This document shows, piece by piece, positions 51,465 to 63,066 of a stretch of 64,000 nucleotides of DNA. The notes beneath the pieces are model-generated. The model did no database searches and had not been told where the DNA came from. It saw only the letters and a list, made by a program, of their open reading frames with translations. The stretch lies in the NCBI GenBank assembly GCA_007922305.1, contig ML677326.1:53934785-53998784 (forward strand), in the 5' to 3' direction. Each line of letters starts with the position of its first letter. The first letter of the stretch is position 1. The position numbers and the translations under genes are program-made. This stretch comes from Dermatemys mawii (lineage: Eukaryota > Chordata > Testudines > Dermatemydidae).

Positions 51465-52150
51465 CACCCCTGCAGGCAACAAGAGAGAATGTTTGAGCAA
51501 CCATGGGGGAGGGATGCAGTGACCATGGGGGAGGGGTAAAAGGGATGTCCCCCTGTCTTGAGTCTGCTCCCGGCTCATTGGCTGGAAAGGGGGGAACGAG
51601 CTTGCAAATTGGCTTTTCTGGAGCACCTTCCTTGCCTATTTAAGCTACCTGGGCTTTAGAAAAGCCTCTTTTTCTGGAGAGCTACCCCATCCTTCCCTTA
51701 TATTGTATTGCTGCTGTGTTACTTAGGATTCTGTGGGTCTGATCGATTGCCCATTTTGGGGTCAGGAAGGAATTTTTCCCATTGCACAGAATTGGCAGGA
51801 GGTCAGATTCCCCCCCCCCCCAGCCATTATGAAGGCACAGTTAGGTTACAATGTTAACATGTAAAATGTTTAACATTAGGGAAAGTAAAATTGTTTCAGC
51901 TCGTTGCAACTTGCAGCAAGTGTTTAGTGTGGATAAGGATGAAAGGGGCCAGCTTCCAGATGGCTCTACCCCCAATTTATTGATTATATGGTGAGCATCC
52001 TGACCACCACTCTAGACTAAGTTAAATACCTGATACATGCAATTGGAGCATGAGGGACATAGCACCCCTCAACAGTGTTAAATAAAGTTGTTGCCTGACA
52101 CTTAAAATCCACTCCATTTATCTGTCATTCATTCACCTGTGGGTCCTGAT
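51465..52150 (+). mobile_element. Probable solo LTR of a gypsy-type element
   Basis: A GC-richer block with LTR-like order: repeated 'accatgggggaggg' phrase near 51501 and 51523, a TATTTAAG promoter-type box at about 51637, 'cattttggggtcaggaagga' phrase near 51752, and AATAAA near 52083 followed by 'gttgttgcctgac'. No coding flanks it. A C-run at 51811-51821 is a slippage-prone spot. Ends and class are uncertain. Confidence 0.4.
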
Positions 52151-53924
52151 CAAAATAGGCTTGTGCTGAAGGAACTGGACAATAATTTTAATTGCAGGGA
52201 AAAATCTTGAAAGGAACAAAATAGCTATCGAAAAATCATTTTATCATCATGACAGTGGTAAAACATGGCCAATGATAAATTATTCTGAATCCTCTGAAAG
52301 GAAAAAGAATGTAAATAAAAATATCTTTGAAAAACTTTTTATTATTTCAGTAATTCAGTTGGAATTAGTACAACCAATTAACCAAGAGAAAATATTGTGC
52401 CTGGTATACTTGTGCTTTATGAAAGGCTTGTAAAAAACTAGACATTATATTGATAAACTAATGAATTATTTATAAATCATCAAGTTCCAGTGAGACAGTC
52501 AACATTTTGGTGTGTACCATATGGTGAGAAGGTAGCACTGTGTATCTCAGCAAAGTGAATCAGAAGTTAACAGCCTTTATAAAGGCTTGAGCACTATAAA
52601 TCTTGCCCATCCTGTCACATGGATGGGGTAGTTGCGCCAAGTAATCCACCAAATGTGCAGTCTCCCTCATATAACCAATGAAGCTGGTGCATGCAAATTA
52701 GCAGTAGTGTATTGGATGGTGATTGGTTGAGTTACCTCTGATTGCATAATAGCCTAGGATTGTTGGCATGTCAGACACATGCCTTACTGTTGCAAGACTA
52801 TAATTAGAAAAGTCAAAATAGATGAGAACTTAAAAATTAGATGGTAACAGACAGTGAATTTTTTGAATCTGGTGACATTCTATACAAAAAAGAGTTTTCA
52901 GCCTGCTTGTAGTTGTTTCTATCACTTCACACCAACTCAAAGGCATCCTAGGTTTCGGAGTCACTTATTAGACTGGACTTAACATGATCCCATTGCATCA
53001 ACTTAGTCACAGGTTAGCCAATAGTACTTAGCTAGTCATCCAGTTTTGTTTCATCTACTGAAGAAATATGCACAAACAAGGAATTTGTTATTGCATATAT
53101 AGATTCCATTGTAATGGTTGGGCTGATGTCCTAACCTGGTCTCTCTCACACACCGCAAATACAGTTTTGCTATAGGGATAGAAGGAAGGACAATAGGACT
53201 GACTGTATCTATGAGCCATTGTACACCACAAAATCCCTAGAGATCCTGTGCCCTGATTACAGCAGCCATGGGGTGTTAGAGGACAGAGTGCCTCCACTGT
53301 CCTTCCACAGAAGTCATCCCTCCTGGCTTTCTCCCTGCCTCAACACTTGAGGAACCTCCTTGCATAGAGTTTTCCATGCTATGCAAAGGGTGCCAGATTG
53401 GCCCTTATGCACAAGTAACAAGTGAGAACAGAAGGGGTCCTGCCAACTTTTTCAGTTATGAAAATTAGGAACTAGAGAAATGTGTTATTTAGTCATCCTC
53501 AGAGAAAAGCAAATCAATGTCAGCAGTTGAATTCTGCTTTCTGTTTACACAAAAACATACTACTTGTTTAAAGCATTTAAGCCTCATGCTCACACTGTGT
53601 AAATACTAGCTGAGAACAATGAGCACCTGTTTGTCCATCATAACCTTTTTGTACAGTATGATTTTTGATATCTTAAAATGAGACTACTTCATTAATAGTT
53701 TAATAGCTACTGAATGTTCTTTGACTGCCAAGCAAATTAAATCAATACAAATCTGATCCCATCTTGAGAGGGCTACTGAGGCAAATTGACATTCAACATA
53801 GGTTAATGTAGTCTAGAACAGATTATTTATTTTCTACCATTTGCTTTTTTCATTTATACTTTCCACTGTGATTTTTTTAACCTCCCCTCCAACTTCCCTT
53901 CATTCACCAATATTTAGGGTGAAA

Positions 53925-54015
53925 TTCCACTACCACTATTAACACTGAATAGCACCTTACTCCACAAAGAGTTGCATTGATTTCTCATTGCATCCTCTGT
54001 GGGGACAGTAAAGTA
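53925..54015. repeat. Palindromic dispersed repeat remnant ('agcaccttactcc' family)
   Basis: Carries 'gaatagcaccttactccaca' followed by 'ttgcattgatttctcattgc', half of a palindromic unit that occurs again at 56745-56865 and in weaker form at 63255-63345. Confidence 0.5.
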
Positions 54016-54760
54016 AGTAGACAAACATGTTTTACTTGCAACAAATATAAAATTAAGAATTAAATAAGTGGCTTTGTTATGAGCCTTGCCAAAAATTTTG
54101 CAGAGATTCACAATCTCCCTTCCAATTTTCTTCTGCTCCAGGTCTCTACACAGCATAGTGAACATCCCCACAGCATGCTGGCACGGCTGCACTGAGCAGA
54201 GTACTGGGGGCACAGAACCCCGGTTCCTCCCATTTCCTGCTCACTCAAACTCATATGCACAGATGCGGGGAGAGGAAAGGAAGCATGACAACCCTCAAAG
54301 AGTTCTCTCTCTCTCCACACACACACAGCTCCCTACAGGATGGGCAGAGGAGTAAGGTCATGCCTCATGCCCCTATACTTCCCTAAATAGGCACGCAGGA
54401 TGGACCACAATTTGTCCCTAGGGGCTCAGTTTTAGATTCAAAGTAAGAAGAAGGTTGGTGCTAAACCTTGGAAGGAGTAAAAGCCACAGTCCTGCTTCCA
54501 CCCTATCATTTTTGGAGGGGAAGACATCGCCCACAGAGGTACTAACAAGAGGCAGCCTTTGTTTTCAGGGTTGTTTGCAGCCACTGTGCAGAAGATGGAG
54601 ACTTATTTCACTCTCCTCCATCTCTGCACTTGCTGGGCATTGGCCCTAAACTAGCAATAATATTAAAATGGATGAAGATTAGTACTACACAATACTGCTT
54701 CAACTTTATGCTTAATGACATATGGTCAATTTTGTCATAGAAATCTTTCACACACATGCT

Positions 54761-56530
54761 GAGAATCACAGAAAAGTAGGGCTGGAAGGGACCTTAAAGA
54801 ATCATGTAATCCAGGCCTCTCTTCTGAGGTAGGAACACATAAATGTAGATCAACCCTAATAGATGTTTGTCCAACCTATTCTCAAAAACCTTAAATCATC
54901 AGGAATCTACAATCTCTCTTGGAAACCTATCCAGACTTTACAAATTTCCTAATATGTAATCTAAATCTCCCTTGCTGCAGATTAATCCCATTACTTTTTG
55001 CCCTACCTTCAGTGGACATGGAGAACAATGGTTCACAATCCTCTTTATAACAGCACTTAACATATATGAAGACTTTTCAGGACCCCCATCAATCTACTTT
55101 TTCTCAAAACTAAACATACCCAGATTTTGTTAACCTCTCTGCAGAAATCAGGTTTGCTAAACTTTTTCTCATTTTTGTTGCTCTCTTCTGGACTCTTTCC
55201 AGTTTGTCCACATCTTTTCTGAAGTATAGTGCCCACAACTGGACACAGTACTCCAGCTGACACCTTACCAGTGCCAAGTAGAGCAGGACAATTACCTCCT
55301 GTGTCTTACATACAATGTTTCTTTTAATACACACCAGAATTATGTTTGTATTTTTCACAGCTGCATCACATTGTTGAGTCATTCAATTTGTCATCCACTG
55401 TTACTCCCACACCTTTGTTAGCAATACTACTAGCCCATTTTTCCCCATTTTGTAGTTGTGCATTTGATTTTTTTCCTCCCTAAGTGAAATACTTCACACT
55501 TATCTTTATTCAGCTTCACCTTGTTGATTTCTTATCGATTCTCCAATTCGTCAGGGTAATTTTGAATTATAATTCTGCCCACCAAAGTGCTTGGAATGCC
55601 TCCCAGCTTGGTATCTGCAAATCTTATAAATATAATCTGCACCCTATTAGCCAAGCCACTAATAAAAATATTAATCATCATCAGATCAAGGACTGACCCC
55701 TGTGGGATCTCACTAGAGACACAATCCCAGTCTGACAGTGAACATGGTCTTTGAGAATGATCTTTCACCCAGTTCTGTATTTCATGTAGACTGCTTTCCC
55801 CTAGTTTACCTATGACAATGCCCTGTGGGACTATGTCAAAAACCTTACTAAAATCAAGATATTTCATATATAATGCTTCCCCCCATCCACAAGGCCAATA
55901 ACCCTGTTAAATAAAGAAATTAGTTTGTTTTGGCATGATTTATTCTTAAACCATATTGGTTCTCTCTTATGACCTTATTATCTTTTAGGTGCTTAAAAAC
56001 AGATGGAACAAATTATTAGACAAATATCTTTCCAGGTATGTAGGTTAGACTGACTGGTCTCTAAGTCTCTACCTCCTCTTTGTTCTCCCTTTTAAAGATA
56101 AATACATTTTATGTCTAAAATGTTTAATGTTTTATGTTTTATGTTTTATGTTTAATCTAGGCCTCTCGACATCACCTGTCCTCTATGAGTTCCTGAAATA
56201 CTTACTAATGGTTCCAAGATGGCTTCAGCTAATCCCTTAAGAATCCCAAGACAAAATATCAACAGGCCTTGCCAACTTGAATACATCTAACTTATTTAAA
56301 TATTCTTTAACCTGTCCTTTTCCTATTTTGTCTTGTATGTCTCCCCCCTTGCTTCTTAATATAATTGTGTTGAGCGCCTGGTCAACACTAATCTTTTTAG
56401 TGAACATGGAAGCAAAATAGGCACTAAACACTGCAACCTTCTTGATATCATCAGTTATTAGCTCTCCTTCCCTGCTAAGTAGAGGACCTACACTTTCCTT
56501 CATCATCCAATTAGTTCTATCTTCCAGCTG
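54761..56530 (-). mobile_element. CR1 LINE, 5'-truncated, RT and 3'UTR
   Basis: Minus-strand CR1 copy of about 1.8 kb. Its 3' end lies at 54761, with 'gagaatcacagaaaagtagg' and 'gctggaagggaccttaaaga', the inverted CR1 tail. Three broken frames give the ORF2 polymerase in order: 56237-56506 (GPLLSREGELITDDIKKV, SAYFASMFT), 55532-55867 (LDFSKVFDIVP, IPQGSVLDLM, FADTKL with one Asp missing from the FADD box) and 55110-55382 (LVRCQLEYCVQLWA, LERVQKRATK). The frames are offset by frameshifts, so the copy is dead. The 5' limit is where I lose similarity. Confidence 0.85.
56118..56157. repeat. Tandem ATGTTTT repeat inside the CR1 copy
   Basis: The unit 'atgttttatgttttatg' repeats about four times with 10-base spacing, inside the reverse-transcriptase region of the CR1 element. 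Local expansion after insertion. Confidence 0.8.
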
Positions 56531-56744
56531 ATCTTGTATTTCAACATACAGTTTGTGTCTGGAAATTTGATCAGGATAGATAAGTAGGTCCTGACAGAAT
56601 AATCCAAGTGCACATTTCTCTATGGTAGCTTCTGATAATCAAAGAGAAAGACCTTGGTGACCAAGACCTATACCCTCAAAGGTAGTTAAGCACCTAGCTC
56701 CCATTGAGGATTTGGGCCCAGGTTTTTAGTAGTTCATGAGTCAG

Positions 56745-56865
56745 ATTTATCCACTATTACGCCACACTGAGTAGCACCTTACTCTACAAGTGTTCCCAAT
56801 TATAACAGAGCTACTCATGGAGTTAGATGAGTAAGGGTTGGAGAATTAGGTCCTTCTGCATCGTT
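56745..56865. repeat. Palindromic dispersed repeat
   Basis: 'gagtagcaccttactctaca' on the left is mirrored by 'agctactcatggagttagat' and 'gagtaagggttggagaatta' on the right, giving an inverted repeat of about 50-bp arms. Same family as 53925-54015. Confidence 0.5.
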
Positions 56866-57175
56866 CATCTTTAATTATATAAACACTACCTTTAACACCA
56901 TTACCAGATACCAGAAAACCAAACCTCAAAAACTGTGGTTAAAAATTAAGTTCAAATCCTTGGTAGTGCTGAACACCTGCAATAGAACTTCAGAGGTATC
57001 TATCCATGACAGTATAGTTTCTACAGAGCTGATGATTTGAGACTACCCAAATATGCAGTTTATAAAGATAGGTACATGGAAACATAATACTGAATTATAT
57101 TCTGATAAATCAATGTTTTACAGAACATTCCTAAGACATTCTCTACCTGCAATTTTTTAACATAATTTATCTAGG

Positions 57176-57690
57176 AATTTGGACAGCTGTTCAGATGTTA
57201 TAAAATAAATCTCTCCAAATCTGAAGCTATGCCAATGTGTCTTAATGATATTATCAAACATAAGCCTACGGCTTTCTTTTCCATTGAAATGATCTAATAA
57301 AAATTTAAGTACCTGGGGATTTTTCTTATTCCCTCGATTAATTCCCTTTCGAAGGTTAACTTCCCTCTTTCCTCAGTAAAATGCATAAAAATGTGCTATA
57401 TTAAAAAGTCATACAATCCAACTCAACATGTAAAGGCTATCAGAATGAGCTGGTTATCAGTTCTTTATTGCTTACTGTGACCATTTTTGTCCTTTACCCT
57501 TGTCACTCAGCTGGAGACTGTTTAATCCCAGAATCAAACTAAAATCGTTGCAGTTTTGTAAAGAATGACAATTCCCAACTTTAAATTGTGTCTTCTGTTA
57601 TATTAGTAACTGCTTCCCTTTATACCAATGTCACATGAAAGAGATGGAGTGGAATTCAAATCAAGAATGAAATCCTTTGATGACTTTAAC
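57176..57690 (+). pseudogene. L1-type LINE ORF2 remnant
   Basis: Plus-strand translation gives CYKINLSKSEAMP, then FKYLGIFLIPSI, then after a frame break FNPRIKLKSLQF and QFPTLNCVF. The order and spacing match the C-terminal polymerase region of L1 ORF2 (YKIN.SKSE, YLG, KPRIKL, LPN). Stops and frameshifts are frequent. The copy is truncated at both ends. Confidence 0.6.
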
Positions 57691-58229
57691 CTTAAGAAAG
57701 TTGTGAGGTGTAGTGGTTAGAGAAATAGCCCGACAATGCTGTGTTTTCCATAACTGCAATGTACATTGCCTGTGTGCACCTGACAGCATTGCATTTAATT
57801 TAATTGTAAAAGTCCTTGCAGTAATATATTAGCGAAGAAAATTAAGAACATTATGTTATGACCAATGGTGGATTAAGGCATAAGCAGCATGGTCCATGCT
57901 TATGACTTCAGCTTTTGAAGTCTCATGAGATCATAATCAGATTTCATTTAAATAAAATATTGCTAACCTTTGTGGTTGAGAATAAAAGCCCAACTGTACC
58001 TGTTGCACCAATTTCTGCCAGGTAGTGCAGACAGCCCAGAATAACTCCATGCATCTCAGCTCTGACACCTATTGCTTTTAGGTTGCCCCCGCAATAACAC
58101 AATATGGTCATTGTATAGTGAGGGTAAATCTTCCTTCTGCCATTATGTCATGATGATGATGCCTTCTCCTAATCTGTCCATCATAAGTAATTCTATTATG
58201 ACCCACAGTATCTGTATTTATCCTCATAC

Positions 58230-58420
58230 CAACCCTGTAATACAAGGAAATGCTACTATCCCCATTTCGCAGATGGAGAACTGAGGCACAGAAAGATTAA
58301 GTAACTCACCCAGAAAGTATTTATCAGAACAGGGATCTAAACCAGGGTCTCCAAAAGCCAGGATCAGTGCCCTAATCACTGACCTATCCTTCATCTCATG
58401 GGTGAGAGTCCTTTATGTGG
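58230..58420. mobile_element. MIR-type SINE remnant
   Basis: Carries 'ctatccccatttcgcagatg', 'gagaactgaggcacagaaag' and 'agtgccctaatcactgacct', typical of MIR-related SINEs. It lies 460 bases before exon 4. Confidence 0.6.
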
Positions 58421-58883
58421 GTGGATGCTGAGTCTTCTTTCTCTGGGACACAATCCAGCAGGCCTGAAGACAGGAAGAGGAAGATGGAGAATGTTGTGCC
58501 TACAAAAGAGAAGAGGCAGATTCCAGAAAACAGGGATGGAATGGGGTGGAGTTTGAAATGAGGTCCATCTTTAGCCCTACATTGTCTTAATGTAGCCCAA
58601 GTTATGATTGTTTCCAGTTGTCCTGAAATGTATCTTTGCTACTACCTATTGTATAACTACTAATTATTACAAGCAAGGTTTGTGTTATACAGGAGGTCAA
58701 GCTAGATTAACACAATAGTCCCTTCTGGCCTTGGAATCTCTGAAGCAAGGTATCATGCTGGTATTCATGAACATAAATCATTTGTCATCTATTGAAGGTT
58801 AGGGGATTACACAGATGCGTGATAAAATAAAAACTAAAGCCCCTATCCTTGATAAAGCTTTGCCTGTTTTGTCTTTCACTTAG

Positions 58884-59108
<225 letters not shown>

Positions 59109-59239
59109 TGAGTTTCTGACAAAGGAATCTTCTTTTAAAAATACTTTTAACAGGCAGGGACACTTGGAACCAGATATTTCCAACTGTTATTTAATTATGC
59201 AATTAAATTATGCAGTGAAGTCAATGTGCAGTTTTGAGT

Positions 59240-59480
59240 GCTGAATTGGTATTACAATAGCACCCAGAGACATCAGTAGAGAGAAGGGCCCCATTATACT
59301 GGGCACTTTACTTACACATAGTAAGAGATCACCCCTGCCTAAAGAGCTTATGATCTAAATAGACAAGACAACATGTGGGAAAAAAAATTAAAGCATCATT
59401 ATCCCCATTTTACAGGTAAGGAATTGAATCACAGAGAGATTATGTGGCTTGCCCAAGGTCACGCAGGAAGCTTTTAGCAG
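59240..59480. mobile_element. MIR-type SINE
   Basis: Contains 'gggccccattatactgggca', 'cctaaagagcttatgatcta', 'ccccattttacaggtaagga' and 'gcccaaggtcacgcaggaag', in the order of an ancient SINE. It starts 130 bases downstream of exon 4. Confidence 0.65.
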
Positions 59481-60199
59481 ATCCAATGAGAAAATGCAGA
59501 CCTCCTGAGCATTAATATTTGGGCAGGGCTATAAATGAGTTCAAGTTCTAGCCTTCATTCTAAATGTTTTTCCCATGATCACAAGTGTTCAGGAGACCAG
59601 AACATTTTCTCAGTCTCTTCTCTTCTTATGCTTTTCTCATAGTCCCCTCAAGCTTTTCCTCCTTCCTTCATTTAATTGTTGTAACTGCTCTTAAAGGTAG
59701 AAACTACGAACAGTGTAATATCTGTAGCCACATAGTACTCAAGGAGCTACTCACATGTTACTGAGCAGGGGAAGCATGTTGGAGACAGAAGTATTAACTT
59801 TTTTTATATATTTTGTGTAACAAAAATCAAGTTACTCTGATGATTGCTACCTTGCTTCTCTTCTCTTTCCCACTTCTGCTCTGGCATTACTGTAGCAGCC
59901 AAAACTCACTGTGACAAAGCTCCAAGTCTGTATTTGCGGGTCCTGCACTTCCTGACAAAAACTCATCTAGGCTCCAGAGTGACCTCCCTTTCTCAGTATA
60001 ATAGGCAAGAGTCACTGTCTAGTGAGTTACCTTCATCACAGGCCAGTAGGGAAGGTGGAAAGGGGGGAATACCCCACAGTCTTTGTTGCTCTGTAGAGCT
60101 CAGTAAGCACAGTTCAACCTCCTGTATGAACTGAGTCTCACTTCTCCTTGCAAGAGTATTTCTGTAGAGTATGGAGGGAGATTGGGGAAGGGGGGATGG

Positions 60200-60660
60200 A
60201 ATCCAGGCCCACCCTCTACTCCAGGTTCCAGCCCAGGGACCCTAATGGTAGCAGCTGTTGGTGGTTTTCTCTTCACCACTAATGCTGCTTTGATTCCCTG
60301 GGCCGCTTCCTCAAGGTTCTCTCTTCATAGCTTCACCCTTACCTCAGGTTACAGCAAAGCTTCCTCTCCTCCAGCTCCTTTCTCCTTGGCTCCCTCAAGG
60401 GGGCTGGAAAGGAGAGCTTTTAAGCAGTCTGAGTGAGACTTGATTGGCTTCACCTGTCTTCATTAACCTAACAGCCTTAACTGCCCTTTTGCCAGTTAAT
60501 TGGGATCAGGTGCCAGCATTAGCCTAATGACCTTAACTGGTTAATTGGCATCAGGTGTCTTGAATGGCCTGGAGTAGCCTTTGTTGTTCTCTATCCAGGG
60601 AACAGGGACCTGCACATCCTGAGGCTGATATATCTGCCTTCCAGCACTCTCTTATATCCT
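60200..60660. mobile_element. GC-richer block, probable transposon remnant
   Basis: Internally repetitive: 'gccttaactgcccttttgcc agttaattgg' and 'gaccttaactggttaattgg' are two near-copies 60 bases apart, each followed by 'catcaggtg' or 'atcaggtgc'. Composition differs from its flanks. It resembles LTR-type repeats, but no defining signal was found. Confidence 0.35.
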
Positions 60661-62246
60661 TCTGGTCTGACTCTGTCACATCACATAAACACCTAAGTCA
60701 AGATCCTCAAAAGGTGTTTAGGCACCTAACATTGATTTCAGTCCTTAATACTAGAGCTTACTGCCTGTACCATTTGAAAATTAGGCTTTGAAGCTTTCAT
60801 AAGGTGTATGTAATTGGTTTTAGCTCTAAACACTTCTCAAGATATCACCCATTACTTGTAGAAACTGAAGGATGTGTGTGTGGGTGAGATAATAGTAATC
60901 AAAAAGGTGCAATTTCAGTGTCCGATGTGGTATTTCACAATTTAGGAGTAGAAGTCAATAATAAAGCGTTTAAGGAGTGAAATTCTAAGGCCTGATTTTT
61001 CCTGTGCATTACATTCCAGTTTTATACTAATCTCCACTTTACACAGTTACCTGTATCCTAAAAAATCCAATCTACTTGACAGATTTATTTGTAAAACACA
61101 TCTATCACCATTGACATAAGAAACAGCAATTCAATTTTACATTGATAGCCAAAATTTTGATCAACTGCACTTTAACTCATTTTCAGCATTCCCTTGTGTT
61201 TTATGATAGTACATTTCAGAGCAAAATGTACTCTTTGCATTTGGTGTTTCACCTTGCAGGCTTTTAGGGTATTGCATTCTACTGTACGGCCATTTGGTCT
61301 GATAAAGAGAGGAGTCTGCATATAAACTGATGCATTAGAAGACTGGACAAAATGCTGTTCTCGTGTTTGGGTACACTACTAGGGGAAGACTGCCCAGGAA
61401 GTCTCGCTCCTTCCACTGTTACAGGGCAGCAGTTTGTCTTGATTAGCATGTGGGATCCTTGGTGAATTTTTCCAACAGCACTTCTATGTCTCAAGGACGT
61501 CTGGTTGGCCAGTCTGTTGAAATAGTCAGGGCCACCGTTCTCTTGCGTGCACTCAGCAATTGACAGCTGGCTGTAAGGGGACACAGACTACTCCCATCTT
61601 GGAGCACAAGTAAGGAGATCTGAATCATCTCCAGATTCTCTAATTCACGCTGATATGCACTGGCAGGATGGCTCTTGGAATCTGTTCAGACACTATCATT
61701 CTGAACTATCTTGGTTCCCCCTCCTGTTTACATACAGCAGAGATTGGCAAGGGCAAAAGTTGGATTTAAGGCCCAAATCCAAGTCCCACTGAAGTTTCTA
61801 GAAGTTTTGCTAATGACTTCAATGGGATTTGATCTGTCTTGTTTGGATCAGGTAGAATGGAGTGCGTATTGAAAAGAATGTGACACATTACTGTACTAAA
61901 GATATAAAACCAAGCATTCATCATGCTGAGAGCAAACTCCAATTAGTTCACACAGTTCTTGTGGTGCCAGGGTAATTCCAGTGATAATTTAATTGCCAAA
62001 AAAATTTCAACAGGAATAACAGACCCAATCAGTGAAAAAGACTCAAAATCGCATAATTAACATGTAGGTGAGTATTCATCTGAATTGAAATTAGCTTTGC
62101 ATTTGATGAATATAAACAAGGTAATTCTGAAATAGTTGTCATTCAAACAAGAATGTTAAAAATCCTTTAAGTGTTGAGTTTTCTTTTTTTAACCAAACCT
62201 AATTACAAGTGAATAACGTATGCAGACCAGAAGTGAGTGATGAATG

Positions 62247-62249
<3 letters not shown>

Positions 62250-62280
<31 letters not shown>
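62250..62280. repeat. (TG)15 microsatellite
   Basis: Uninterrupted alternating TG for about 31 bases, 700 bases before exon 5. Likely length-polymorphic and able to form Z-DNA. Confidence 0.95.
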
Positions 62281-62281
<1 letters not shown>

Positions 62282-62983
62282 GTAACCACAAAAGAGACAC
62301 TTTTCAATTTAGACTTTGTTTTAAATTAAAATTTACATTTCTCTCTCTAGCACACTAAGTATAAATATTATTTTAATATTTAAAAATAAGTTTAGTGCCC
62401 CTAGAACTGCAACATGGTTTACTAGAAATATTATGCAAAGAAATACAACTGTTAGTGCAGTTTAAAATCACAAGTGCATTCCTTTGGTATAGTACTGACA
62501 CCTGACACATCACCTCTAACATGTTCACGCTGAGAATTTAATTGTATTGCCTTTTAGGATACAAATGCTTATATTGCTCTGCCAATGTGAGCTGAACCTA
62601 GCATCTGTTATGTAATTACTGTAGGGGAGAGTGTCATGGTAAATTGTATGCCAAGGATACGAAATACTGTAATATCTTTGTACTTTTATAGTAATATAAA
62701 AAATATCAGCGCATTTTTGTGGAATACCCACTGAGTTTGAGAATATGTTGTAATAAATAATATTTTAGAATAGTTTTAGGTTTTGACTGTTTTTTTAATC
62801 ACAAATACAAAGCAAGATTCTTACAAGAGAGTCAGAATGGTTCAACTATTTTCATAGTTGATATAGTGTGTCTTACAAATACAATTGAGTTAACCACTAA
62901 CCACGGGTATGTTAACATTTTTCTTCTATGTCCCCCCATGGTATTTGAGATATATTTTTAATAACAGTTTTGTATTCTTTCAG

Positions 62984-63066
62984 ATTGACTTTAATACTGT
63001 CCTGTCCAATGGATCTCAAAAATTTCCCAATGGATGTGCAAACATGTATAATGCAGCTGGAAAGTT
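62984..63066 (+). CDS. GLRA3: Glycine receptor alpha-3, exon 5 (Cys-loop)
   Basis: An 83-bp exon, the expected size, completing the split Arg131 codon and encoding through mature residue Ser158, with one base of the following Phe codon. It contains the signature Cys-loop, Cys138 to Cys152, with the family-diagnostic FPMD motif, then IMQLES. This loop lies at the base of the extracellular domain and couples binding to the transmembrane pore. The acceptor is TTCTTTCAG and the donor GTT/gtaagt (phase 1). Residue 135, three before the first Cys-loop cysteine, is Ile here, whereas I recall Thr in the alpha subunits of mammals (LTLTLSC or LTLTLAC). The next exon (loop B onward) is beyond the window. 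Confidence 0.96.
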
